This document shows, piece after piece, positions 25,901-36,671 of a stretch of DNA of 64,000 nucleotides. A model generated the notes under the pieces. It ran no database searches, was not told where the DNA came from, and saw only the letters and a list, made by a program, of their open reading frames with translations. The position numbers and the translations under genes are program-made. Source of the DNA: Monosporascus cannonballus (lineage: Eukaryota; Ascomycota; Sordariomycetes; Xylariales); NCBI GenBank assembly GCA_004154925.1, contig QJNS01000074.1, forward strand, positions 236,885 through 300,884, in the 5' to 3' direction. Position 1 is the first letter of the stretch, and each line of letters starts with the position of its first letter.

Positions 25901-28244
25901 TTATATCTGTATTTATTATTATTATCGATTAACTATTAAAATCTTATTTTTTTTATTAACAGGAAATAAAATAAATTTTACTTGGTTAATTTTGCCGTTA
26001 ATCAAAATTCCGTATTGGCGTATTTATAATAATCCTAAGATTATATCGTAATTTTCGAATAAAACGATATCGAAATTAATCGTTTAATATTATTTTTTAA
26101 CAAAAATCTTAAAGTAATTAATTTCGCGTATAATTTTTTTTATTATCATAAACGAATTCCTAACTTTCGGTATTTATTGTTATATAAGGTTTTAACTTAT
26201 ATTTCCATAACAGTTTAATCTTATTAATTATATCCGATATAATGTAATTTTTACCCAGAGTTTCGTAATTTATTATTGCGGTATACCAATACGTTCCGAT
26301 TTGTATTTCCAAGGTAATAAAGTTATTAATATCTTTTATCGTTATATTTAAAGCCCTTTTCAAAAATTCTTTTTAATTCCTTTGGGTTTCGTTATTCTGC
26401 GGCTTTTTTATAAGTTATCTTTTTTTTTAATTCTTTTTCGAATTTATCGAACCTTATTTATATTTTTTTGTTTAATACGTTAAATTATTATATTTATTGT
26501 TATTATTGGCGTATTATTCTTTCGAACCGTATTAGTTATTCCTTATTTTTTTGCAGTTTTTCTTTTTATTAAGTAAATTATTTTCTTATATTCGTAATTA
26601 TATCTTATTATGCGTTATTTTGGTTATTATTTTATAACCTTTTTATAAATTAACGTATTTTTTAATAGCTTTTTTTAAGGATCCGTAATAAATGTTAATT
26701 AAAAATAAAAGTTCGTAATAACTTTTTAATAATGCTTTTTTATTATACGTTAAATTAATTCCTTTTCCGTTTAGTAATTATATTATCTATAATAATAAAA
26801 AAAAATTTTATAGGTATTATTTTTTTTTGAAGCCAATTTTCCGTTTCGGCCAATTATTGGATATTTTCTGGGATTATAATTCGAAATTGTCGATATTATT
26901 ACTTGTCGTTTTTATTATGCCCGGTACGGATTAAAAAATCGAATTTTTCGTAATATATATAAATAATTCGTATATAAATATGTTATTTTTATTTCTCGTA
27001 ATCGGGATATTCTCGTCGTCGACAATATATAACGTATATTTTGCCATACTAATCGGATATTTCAAAACAAAGTTTTTCTATTTAATTCCGATATTCGTAT
27101 AATTATTTTTATAACGTTTTTTATTATACTTGCGATATTTATTAAGTTAACTTTTTGGCTTTTTATATTCCGTTTCGAATTTTTTATTATAATAGTTTTT
27201 ATTAAACTTTTTATTATAAACTTATTATATATTTGATTTAAATTATATTAATAACTTTGCTATCGTTTTTTTAATTATTTTTAAATTATTTTTCCGGTAT
27301 AGGGGTTTAATTATCTTATTATAACTTTTTAAGTTTTTTGTATTTATAAGCCTTATATCTTATTTTGCCATAATTAAAGCATTTAATCTGGTTTTAATCC
27401 TATTTATGGGTAACGCCGAATTCTATAAATCCTGGCGCCGTTTCGTAAAAAGTAAGGGGTATATTTCGTTTTTTCTTTTAATTAAACTTATTATATTCCG
27501 AATATAAGGCATATTATTCTTTTTTTCTTATTATTTTTCAAATTATTAATTATTAATCTTAATTATTTTTGCAATATACCGATTTAAAGTAATTAATTAT
27601 TCGATCCGAATAATTTTATTTTTTATATTATTTTTTAATTTTTTATAAAATATATTAATAAAGATATTAATTTTATTATTTTCTTATTTTACCTTAACCG
27701 CAAAACTTTTAAAAATTACGGCGTATTTGGACGTAAATTTTTTTATCGGAATTATAACAATTATTAAACCGCCGATTGTTTTTTATCCGGATTGCCGAAC
27801 TTATTACGTACTTTGTTTTCGAAATTAATATACATTAAAAAAACTTTGTTAATAAAAATTTCCTTATTTATTTTTTTTATTTTCAAGAAATTTCTTATAA
27901 TAGGCTTAAATTAATTAACCGTATTTTTTATTAAATATATTTTTATTATTAAAATTATATCCGTTAAATCGTTAAGGTTTAAAAAATAAAAATAAATTCG
28001 TGCTTAAATTAAAAAAGTCTAAAAATTACCTTTTTTATTATAAGGTTTTGGTTTTTTTGGCTTTATATAAGCGAAAAAAAAATTAGGTAAATAACATAAC
28101 TTTAAGTTATCGGATTTTTTTCTCTAATTTCCGAATTCGAACCTAAAGTTATTAAATAAGGGTTTCCTAAATGCTAATCGACATTTTAACAATATTAAAT
28201 ATTATTCAAAATTTAACGGTATTATTAAATAAAAACTTATAACA
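22939..28244 (-). pseudogene. gag-pol relic of element E
   Basis: Read on the minus strand from 28244 down. It holds gag (about 28.2-27.0 kb), protease (26363-26160), reverse transcriptase with ICYFDNILIFS near 25180-25144 (second catalytic Asp changed to Asn), RNase H, integrase (TDxQ...NQTL region near 23640-23600) and a chromodomain near 23130-23000. It ends at a stop at 22939-22941 after NFY. Many stop codons. Confidence 0.82.
26160..26363 (-). pseudogene. retroviral-type aspartic protease fragment of element E
   Basis: A 67-residue open piece reading ALNITIKDINNFITLEIQIG, then TYWYTAIINYETLGKNYI. By comparison with element D (MDCGTLGGNYI at the same place), the catalytic Asp-x-Gly triplet lies at IINYET, where Asp has become Asn and Gly has become Glu. 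These are G-to-A changes on this strand, so the protease is inactive. Confidence 0.65.
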
Positions 28245-28638
28245 TATAATGGCTAAATAATTTAATTAATTATTAAATTTTAAATCGACGGGTTTATATT
28301 AATAAGAATATCGTAAGAATTTAAGTAATGGATATAATAATTATATCTTTTAATATCGGAAATATTTTATTATAAATAATTAACATTAATAAATATTATA
28401 AATTAAAGTTATTTAAATTATGGAATTAATAAGCGTATATATTTTTTTTCCTTTAGCTGGATTATTACCAGTAAGTTGGTAATCCGGCTTACTGGCTTAT
28501 CACTAGTAAGTTGGTGATCCGGCTCACTGGCTTACCACCAGTGAGTTGGTAATCTATTACGTGACCTGATCCACATGGTTTTTTTGGCCTTCTCCGTTGC
28601 GACCGTTTCTGGAGGCCGTGGCTTGTCAGGTCGTAATA
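28245..28638 (-). repeat. 5' LTR of element E
   Basis: 394 bp. The half next to the internal region is strongly mutated, while the outer ~190 bases (28450-28638, U3) are nearly intact, mirroring the pattern in the 5' LTR of C. Confidence 0.9.
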
Positions 28639-31600
28639 TTTACCTTCATTTTTTAAACCTTAACAACCTAGCGGATATGGTCCTAGTAATAAGAGTATAC
28701 CTGACAGGAAATACGGCTAATTAGTTTAAGCCTATTATGAGAAATTTCCTAAAAATAAAAAAAACAAATAAGAAAAATTTTATTAACAAAATTTTTTTAA
28801 CTTAATTTAATTTCGAAAACAAAATGCGCGATAATTTCGGTAATCCGGATAAAAAACGATTAATAACTTAATAACTTTTACAATTTCGACAAAAAAAACT
28901 TACGTCCAAATATGCCGTAATCTTCAAAAGTTTTACGACTAAAGCAGGATAAAAAGATAATAAAACTAATATTTTTATTAACATATTTTATAAAGGATTA
29001 AAAAATAATGTGAAAAATAAAATTATTCGGATTAAATAATTAATTACCCTAAACCGTTATATTATAAAAATAATTAAAATTAATAATTAACAGTTTGAAA
29101 AACGGTAAAAAAAAAAGAATAATATGCTTTATGTTCGGGATATAATAAGTTTAACTAAAGGAAAAAACGAGATGCACCTTTTACTTTTTACGGAACGGCG
29201 CCAGGACTTATGGAATTCGGCGTTATCTATAGATAGAATTAAAGCCAGATTAAATGTTTTAATTATGGCAAAATGGGATATAAGGTTTATAAATATAAAA
29301 AATCTAAAACTTTACGATAAAATAATTAAACCTTTATACCGGAAAAACAATTTAAAAATACTTAAGGAAATAATAGCAAAATTATTAACATAATTTAAGC
29401 CAAATACGTATTAGACCTTAAGCAAAAGGTTTAATAAGGACTATTACGATAAAAAATCCGACGAAAAATGCGGAAAATTAAAAGGCTGGCTTAATAAGTA
29501 ACGTAAGTATAACAAAAGGTATTATAAGAATAATTACGCGAATATCAAGACTAAATAAAGAAAATTTGTTCCGGAATTTCCGATTAATACGGCAAAATAT
29601 ATATTATACATTGTCGACGACGAGAATATCCCAATTACAAAAAATAAAAACAACATATTTACGTACGAATTACCCGCATATATTATAAGGAATTCGATTT
29701 TCCAAACCGTACCGGGCATAATAAGAACGACGAATAATAATATTAACAACTTCGAACTATAGCCCCAGGAAATATTTAATAACTGGCCGAAACAAAAAAT
29801 TGGCCCGAAAAAAATAATGCCCGCAGAAAAACCCCTTTGGTTACTATAAATAATATAACCATTAAACGGAAAAGGAATTCATCCAGCGTACGATAAAAAA
29901 GCATTATTAGAAAGTTATTACGGATTTTTATTTTTAATTAACATTTATTATAAATCCTTACGAAAAAAAGGCTATCAAGAAAAAAATACGTCAGTTTACA
30001 AAAAATCTTTAAAACGATAATCAAAACAACATATAATGGGATATAGTCGCAAATATAAGAAAACAATTTATTCGATAAGGAAAGAAATTGCAAAAACACC
30101 AAGAACAGTTAATACGGCTCGAAAAAACAGTACGCCGACAATAGCGACAGATATAACAGCTTAACGCGCTAAACGAAAAAACACAAATAAGGCTTAACAG
30201 ACTCGAACAGGAATTAAAAAAAAATTACCTATAAAAAAGCCGCAGAATAACGAAACCCAGAGAAATTAAAAGGAATTCCCGAAAAAGGCTTTAAACGCGA
30301 CGATAAAAAACGTTAACGACCTTATTACCTTAAAAATACGAATCGAAACGTATTAATATACTGCAATAATGGACTGCGGAACTTTAGGCGGAAATTATAT
30401 TATATCGGATATAATTAATAAGCTTAAACTGCCATAGAAATATAAGTTAAAACCTTATATAACAACAAATACCAAAAGTCAGGAATTCGTTTCCGATAAC
30501 AGAAAAATTATACGCAAAATTAATTACTTCGAAATTCTTATCAAAGAATAATACCAGACGGTTAATTTCGATATTGTTTTATTTGGAAATTACGATATGA
30601 TCTTAAGATTACTATGGATACGCTAATACGGAATTTTGATTAACGGCGGAATTAACTAAGTAAAATTTATTTTATTCTTTATTAACAAATAAAAAAAACA
30701 AAATCTTAATATTCGATCGATAATAACGACGAATACAGGCATAAAAATACGATAAATACCTTATTACCTAAAAGAACAAAATATAAAAAGAAATAAGTAT
30801 TAAAAAAAATACGACGTATTATTATTATTATTAAAGCGAAATTAAAGCAACTAAATAACGATCTAAAATAACAAGAATAATAGTTTAAAAAGTTAAAAAA
30901 TCTAATTAATATATCATTATAATATTACAAATACGAATAGTTTTTTAAAAAGGAACTTAATACGAAATTACCAGAACATAGCAAATAAAATTACGAAATA
31001 ATCCTTAAAAAAGAATTTTAACGAAATTTTACCCCATTTATAATTTTAACGGAAACGAATTACGTATTTTTAAAAAATATTTGGAAAATCGGTTATAAAA
31101 AAATGGATTCGACCTTCGAAATTATTAACGAGATATTTAATATTTTTCGTACCCAAGAAAAACGGAAAATTACAACTTATAATTAACTATCGATAATTAA
31201 ACGATATTATTATTAAAAATCGAATACCATTACTCTTAATTACAGAAATAAAAAACCGATTTTACGGAACTAAATAGTTCATAATATTCGATTTTAAAAA
31301 TAAATATAACCTTATTAAAATTAAAAAGGATACAAATAAAAAATAACTTTTAAAACGAAATATGAATTATTTAAATATTTGATTATACTAATAGGATTTA
31401 CGAACGCATTAATAATTTTTCAACAAATAATTAACTAAGTATTACGAAAATACCTTAATATTTTTATTATTTGCTATCTCGACGATATTCTCATTTTCTC
31501 GGAAACCAAAAAGGCATACGCAAAATACGTTCATAAGGTTCTTTAAGTTTTATAAGATGTAAGGTTATTCGTTAATGCAGAAAAAAGTTAATTCCATATA

Positions 31601-33735
31601 TAAGTAATAAAATATCTGGGATATATTATTATCCTAGGATATATTAGGATAAATCCCAAGAAAATTATTGCAATTACAAAATGGCATATATTAACGATAA
31701 TCAAAAAATTTAGGCATTTTTTGGATTTATTAATTACTATAGGAAATTTATTCGAAATTTTAGCAAAATAATTATACCCTTAATAAATTTCATAAGGAAA
31801 AAAAAGAATTCAAATAAACGCCAAATACGGAAAAGGTATTTTAAAATATTAAAAATGTAATTATTAACAAATTAGTACTAATTATGTACAATCCAAACTG
31901 TCCCGTTAAGTTAAAAACTAATATTTTGGATTACGTATTAAGCGCAATAATCGAATAACGAAATAATTAAGGCAAATTATACCTTATTACATTTTTTTCG
32001 TACAAATTAAAAAAAGCCGAACTTAATTACGGCATTTTAAATAAAGAATTTATGGCTATTGTTATAGCATTTCGGGAGTTTAAACATTTCCTAAAGGGAA
32101 ATTTGTACCAAATTAAGGTTTATACGGATTATCAAAATTTTACCCGATTTATTACGACTAGGAAGCTTATAAAATAATAACTTTATTATGCGGAAAAATT
32201 GGCGAACTTCGACTTCGTTATTATTTACAAAAAAGGTTCAGAAAACGGCAGAATAAATATTTTAAACAGGCGACCAGATTTCGAAAAAAAATTGGTTAAA
32301 ATTAGTTATATAATTTTTAATACTACCATAAAAAATATTTACGCTTACGACAAATTATGATAATTCGGGTAATACTTTGCGATATATATCAGAAAATCCA
32401 ATAATATAACGATAATTTTTTAAAAAACCAAAAAACAGACAAAATACAAATGCTAAAAAAATACCAAAAGGATTTAATACGAAAAATGTACGAATATTAA
32501 TTATATGGATATTTAGGGATCCATAAAACCCTAAAACAATTTTAACGTACATATTTTTTTCCTAAAATAAATTTAACGGTACAAAAAATAATACGGCAAT
32601 ATAATATTTGCGCCAAAGTAAAGATTTAACGATATAAGCTATACGGAAAATTACAGCTATTACTAGTCGTAAAATAACCATAATATTTAGTTATATTCGA
32701 CTTTATTATTAAGCTTTTTATATTAAAAATTTAATTACCGCAATATATTACGATAACATTTTCGTAATTATCGATTAATTTATAAATTTTTCATATTTTT
32801 TATTATATTATAAGGATATAAATACCGAATAATTAATATACTTTTTTTTCAAACATATTTTTAACATATATAGATTATAAATAAAAATCATATTAAATAA
32901 AAAATTAATATTCGCATTTGAATTTTAACAAGGCCTTATAACATAAATCGGCCTAAATCACAAATTATTTAACGTATTTAAACCTTAAACGGGAAAACAA
33001 ATAAAACGAACAAATTAAACCTTAAAAATTTACTTACGATATTATATTAATTACGAACAAAATAACTAGGTTAAAAAATTATTAATTGTTTAATTAACTT
33101 ATAATACCAGTTATTACAAAAGCATTAAGATAATACCTGCGAACGCAAATTTTGGTTTTATTTTAAAAGTTTATAAAAAAATACGCGATAACGGTTTAAT
33201 TAATATTAAAGCAATCCTTACGTTAAAATAATTATGATAACTATATCAAAAAAATAAAGATAAAATTGGAATTTGTACCAAATTAAATAAGCAAATATTA
33301 TAATTAAAAAAGGTTAAAAAATTTAACTTTCGAAAAAGGGAAAATAATTTTTTTCGTTACTAAAAACATTTAACCGAAAAAGCTTAGCGAAAAACTTAAT
33401 TTTAAATATATTAATTTATACAAAATCGCTAAAAAAAAATCTTAGAAAATAATTACCAATTAGAACTTTTACCAAAAGTTAAACTTTATTTAATTTTTTA
33501 CGTTTTTTTATTCGAATTAATAACAAATATAATTAAGGTATATATGGTATAAAACGATATGAAGGTAAAGGATAAATAAGTATATAAGGTAGAAAAAATT
33601 CTTAATATACGGAAACAAAACGGATTTACCTAGTACCTGATCAAATAAAAAAAGTATCCAGATTCCGAAAACACCTGGGAACCTGCCAAAATTCTTATTG
33701 GCGCCCAGCGCTTATTAAAGAACTTTTACCAATAA
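28639..33735 (+). pseudogene. gag-pol relic of element D (after the E insertion)
   Basis: This continues D's gag. A CCHC knuckle relic lies at about 29255-29303 (CFNYGKMGYKVYKYK, where Tyr stands for Cys/His), with a second knuckle-like RKYNKRYYKNNYAN near 29500-29542. The protease active site is near 30370-30400 (MDCGTLGGNY), with Cys in place of the usual Ser/Thr after Asp. The reverse transcriptase box ICYLDDILIFSET near 31463-31508 is intact, followed by RNase H and integrase. A chromodomain near 33585-33690 reads VEKILNIRKQNGFT, YLIK, KYPDSENTWEPAK. The coding end, NFYQ-stop at 33733-33735, is not RIP-altered and defines the true pol end for the family. Confidence 0.87.
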
Positions 33736-34280
33736 CGCCGAAATCGGCAGGGTCAAAAATTCCCTAATTAATAAACGACCAATCTGTGGACTCCAGGTTG
33801 GACCAGTCAAAAAAAGGAGCGGCCTCCGCCGTAATAACCTTGGTAACCTTCAGTTCGGCCTGTTTTTCTCGACGTTCCAACTTATCCAATTTTTTTAGGA
33901 ACCGAAACCCACGAAATAGCATACGTATTATACGGTCGGCCCATAATTTCTTTTGTTTTCGAAAACGACGAACTTTGGCCTGCGCTTATTTTACTTTTTT
34001 TTTTGGCTTTATTAAGTTCCGTTTCAACCTTAAGGTAATTAAAAACAATCTTTTCGAATTAAGAAATGGAAAAGCCGTTAACGTTACAAAGGCCCTGGTT
34101 CCGCGTTACGTACTCCTTATATCTGGAAAAATCCGACGAAAAAATATAATAAAATGATAAACCGCAACAAGCATAATAAAAACACATTAACATATCCATA
34201 ATTCGAAAAGTAATTAATTTAAGCAAATTATTTCGTTTTTTCGTTTTTCGGTTAATTGGTTATTTAATATAATTTGACAT
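33695..34280 (-). pseudogene. antisense ORF of element D, least mutated copy
   Basis: From ATG (34278-34280) to TAA (33695-33697), with one single-base frameshift in a Lys-codon A run. It begins MSNYIK, then RKTKKRNNLLKLITFRIMDM, a Cys-bearing segment MCFYYACCGLSFYYIFSSDF, RYKEYVTRNQGLCNVNGFSI, and VFNYLKVETELNKAKKK. After the shift it reads AQAKVRRFRKQKKLWADRII, RFLKKLDKLERREKQAEL, then FFDWSNLES and GKSSLISAGRQ-stop. The Cys cluster followed by a heptad-like charged region suggests a metal-binding head and a coiled coil; that is inference. Its end overlaps pol by 41 bases. From memory, multicopy hypothetical proteins of this look occur in other ascomycetes, but I could not check this. Confidence 0.72.
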
Positions 34281-34334
34281 AATAATAAAAGGAAAACTTA
34301 TAAAAGAAAAAGAAATCTTCGGGACGAAAATTAT

Positions 34335-34349
34335 GGAAAAAGAGGATCG
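34335..34349 (+). other. polypurine tract of element D
   Basis: ggaaaaagaggatcg directly precedes the 3' LTR at 34350. Confidence 0.55.
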
Positions 34350-34679
34350 TATTATAACCTAATGGGTTACGGCCTCAGAAAACGGTCGCAACAGTAACTA
34401 AGCCATACGGGTTAAATTACGTGATGGCTCAATAGGATCGATCGTAAAGCCTTTAAAGCCGGGTTCGACAAAGTGAAAAAATTAAGTATAAAAAGATATT
34501 TATTATTTCCATAATTTAGATAACATTAGTTTGTAATAAAATATCGTTACCCAAAATACCTTTGGTATTACGAAACATAATAAGTTATCGTATTTATTGC
34601 TCAGATTCCCACGATACTCCTACTAACATAAACCCGTCGACTTAGGTTTAATACTTGGTTAAACCGCCAAGCCGTCACA
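34350..34679 (+). repeat. 3' LTR of element D
   Basis: 330 bp, TATTATAACCT to CGTCACA. It has one 36-bp U3 unit (two in the 5' LTR). The target-site copy ATCAG follows. Confidence 0.9.
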
Positions 34680-35086
34680 ATCAGTAATAGCGCTGTTACG
34701 AGTTGAAGAAAGCGCGCAGCAGCAAGAGCCACCACGGTATTAATAATAGCAAAGTTACTATGCTTTTTTTTAACTAAAAACCGACTTCTCAAATAGGAAC
34801 GTAACTACCATAACAGTTTACAACCAGTAATTTGAAATCTAATACACTTATTAAGTGTAAACGATATATTGTAATAATTCTTTTTTAAGATATTTATTAT
34901 ATATATAACTTGTATAAAACTTAGCCTATATATAGTTTATATTAAAGTAGATATAATGTAATAAATTATTAGCTAGTATTTTAATATTATTTTAGTTTTT
35001 CGTATTTATATATATAATATATTCAAAATATTTAAAGAATTAGTATTATTATTTCCATATTATTTGAGAGAAATTAAAGTGATAAA
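34680..35086. other. spacer between D and solo LTR, no gene seen
   Basis: The first ~130 bases have more normal composition (agcgcgcagcagcaagagcc region); the rest is A+T-rich. No gene recognised. Confidence 0.4.
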
Positions 35087-35504
35087 TGTTATAACCTAAC
35101 GGTCTTGGCTTGTTACGGACGGTCGGACTGTTAGAGAAAATTAGCCTTAACTTACGCCAAGAAATTACGTAATCGGCTTAATAAATTTAAACGTTATTAT
35201 TAACTTAAGGACGTTAAACTAATTAAGTTATAAAAGGTTTAAAAAAGCTTAAAAGGACATAATTAATTAAATATTTTTAGGCTAATTTAAGATATTTTGA
35301 GCCAAAATGAAAATATATACGTTTATTATTTCTATAGTTCTAATAGCTTCAGCTTGTAATAAAATATCGTTACCTAAGGTTCTTTTGGAATTACGAGATA
35401 TAACACAATTACTATATCTATTGCTCAGATTCCCACGATATTTCTGCCAACATAAACTCGTACGACTAAGGTTTAATAGTTGGTTAAACCGCCTAGCCGT
35501 CACA
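35087..35504 (+). repeat. solo LTR with target duplication
   Basis: A 418-bp LTR, TGTTATAACC to CGTCACA, with a perfect 5-bp duplication ATAAA on both sides (35082-35086, 35505-35509). This is the mark of LTR-LTR recombination that removed an internal region. It has a distinct U3 and the common R-U5 half. It is the last transposon before the gene island. Confidence 0.9.
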
Positions 35505-35720
35505 ATAAAATGCTAACGTATAACCTATATAATTGAATTAATTATTGTTTAAGTTGTTTTATATAGAACCATTTTTAATTATCAAATGTGAAAAGCTTTG
35601 TTATATTTATTTGTATTTATATACGCTTTAGCAAATATATGTAACTTTTTAAATTAAGAATATCCACTTAACGAGATAACGTTTCTCGGGGCAGTCGAAT
35701 CCTTCTGATCAGGTGACTTT

Positions 35721-35738
35721 GGTATGCTATAGCACACC
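35721..35738. repeat. hairpin repeat, copy 1
   Basis: ggtatgct-at-agcacacc, an 8-bp inverted repeat with one mismatch, preceded by aggtgacttt. Confidence 0.55.
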
Positions 35739-35858
35739 TAAGCTGCATATGTACCGGCAGCAAGTACACAATGGGAAGCTGCTACGCCTGGACGAAAGCC
35801 GTAACAACAGCTCGCTTGCTGACATATCCCCGATTAACAGGTGCCCTTTTCCTTAATT

Positions 35859-35876
35859 GGTGTGCTACAGCACACC
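35859..35876. repeat. hairpin repeat, copy 2 (perfect)
   Basis: ggtgtgct-ac-agcacacc, a perfect 8-bp stem with a 2-base loop, preceded by aggtgcccttttccttaatt. Confidence 0.6.
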
Positions 35877-35979
35877 TCGCTAGCTGGCGAATTGCGTAGC
35901 GTCTTCGCAGCCGTACTGTTTTATGTAGCTTAGCAGCGGAACATATATACGCCGATCAGAAGGTGCCTTTCCTTATTTA

Positions 35980-36000
35980 GGTAGTGTGTTATAGAATACC
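35980..36000. repeat. hairpin repeat, copy 3 (degenerate)
   Basis: ggtagtgtgttatagaatacc, preceded by aggtgcctttccttattta. It is clearly related to copy 2 in its upstream part, but the stem is imperfect. Confidence 0.45.
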
Positions 36001-36107
36001 TGGCCAGCTGACGACTTGATTGGCGCCTTGGAAGTCGAAGAACTTCCTGTACAATTATCTTTTGTCCATCGCAGTGCAACATAATCCGAGACTATTGATT
36101 CTTCAAA

Positions 36108-36671
36108 ATGAGGACGGCACTTTTGATCATCGATATGCAGACCTACTTCTACGGCATGGCGAAGGAAGCCATACCAAACATCGAGACACTGCACAGTTTC
36201 TTCTCCGAAACTGCGCGCCCCGTCATCTTCACGCAGCACGGGCACCCGGAGTCGGACCTCATTCCGCCGTATAGGAACCAGCTGGTGCGGAAGTGGGGAC
36301 CCGACGGCTCGATCCGCCGCGGTAGCGCGGACTGGCGGCTGATCCCGGAGATCCAGAAGCTTGTCGACAACGACTCGGACGTCATCCACAAGAACACTTA
36401 TGACGCCTTCGTGAACACGAACCTGGCGCAGCTGCTGGAGGACAAAGGCGTCGAGCGCCTCGTCGTTTGCGGCGTTATGACGGACTGTTGCTGCGAGACC
36501 ACAGCCCGTAGCGCCTTCAACCGCGGCTGGGAGACATGGCTCGTGAGCGACGCGTGCAGCAGCGCGAGCAAGGCGCAGCATGAGAGAAGCCTGAAGAGCT
36601 ATGATTTCGGTTTCGGGCCGACGAAGACGACGCGGGAGGTCGTTGCAGCGCTGCAGAAGGAGGGTGATTAG
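36108..36671 (+). CDS. isochorismatase-like cysteine hydrolase
   Basis: A 187-residue protein, full length for the small alpha/beta cysteine-hydrolase family (isochorismatases, nicotinamidases, N-carbamoylsarcosine amidases). The Asp-Lys-Cys catalytic set is visible: Asp9 in LLIIDMQ, Lys95 in VIHKNTYDAF, and Cys128 in GVMTDCCCETTARSA, where three Cys stand in a row (127-129) and family members usually have Val after the catalytic Cys. The start ATG follows caaa and gives the canonical N-terminal strand directly, so no upstream exon is needed. There is no signal peptide, so it is probably cytosolic. It is a single exon ending in TAG at 36669-36671. Codon use is rich in G/C at third positions, unlike the surrounding A+T desert. 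The substrate cannot be told from sequence; it is not necessarily isochorismate. Confidence 0.9.
   Translation: MRTALLIIDMQTYFYGMAKEAIPNIETLHSFFSETARPVIFTQHGHPESDLIPPYRNQLVRKWGPDGSIRRGSADWRLIPEIQKLVDNDSDVIHKNTYDAFVNTNLAQLLEDKGVERLVVCGVMTDCCCETTARSAFNRGWETWLVSDACSSASKAQHERSLKSYDFGFGPTKTTREVVAALQKEGD

Larger units (their letters stand above)
21935..28638 (-). mobile_element. complete Gypsy chromovirus relic E nested in D
   Basis: A 6,704-bp element in minus orientation, with LTRs at 21935-22331 (3') and 28245-28638 (5'). It is flanked by a perfect TTTAC duplication (21930-21934 and 28639-28643) that lies inside D's gag. E is therefore younger than D. It is heavily RIP-mutated except for the outermost part of its 5' LTR. 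It is the same length as element C and shares C's U3 repeat type and antisense ORF. Confidence 0.95.
21316..34679 (+). mobile_element. Gypsy chromovirus D, interrupted by element E
   Basis: Outer element of a nested pair. Its ends are fixed by a perfect target duplication ATCAG (21311-21315 and 34680-34684). Without E (6,704 bp) and one copy of E's 5-bp duplication it is 6,655 bp, the normal size for the family. Its 3' half is the least RIP-mutated Gypsy sequence in the window, and its antisense ORF still shows several Cys codons. The U3 differs from A/B and C/E/G, so it is a third subfamily. Confidence 0.93.
35505..36107. other. island edge and upstream region of the hydrolase gene
   Basis: A+T-rich to about 35640, then an abrupt change to normal composition. 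It contains three related short hairpin units (listed separately) and a ccttctgatc/gatcagaagg inverted pair at 35701-35710 and 35954-35963 that brackets two of them. No reading frame recognised. The last ~100 bases are probably the 5' leader of the plus-strand hydrolase gene. Confidence 0.5.

Noticed and set aside
33786..34157. 123-codon plus-strand open frame at the end of element D
   Set aside because: It is the complement of the antisense frame described on the minus strand, has no family match I can see, and is not open in other copies.
35973..36581. 202-codon open frame on the minus strand
   Set aside because: It lies opposite the isochorismatase-like gene, whose catalytic residues and family length are clear. 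Open only because of the G/C-rich codon use of the real gene.
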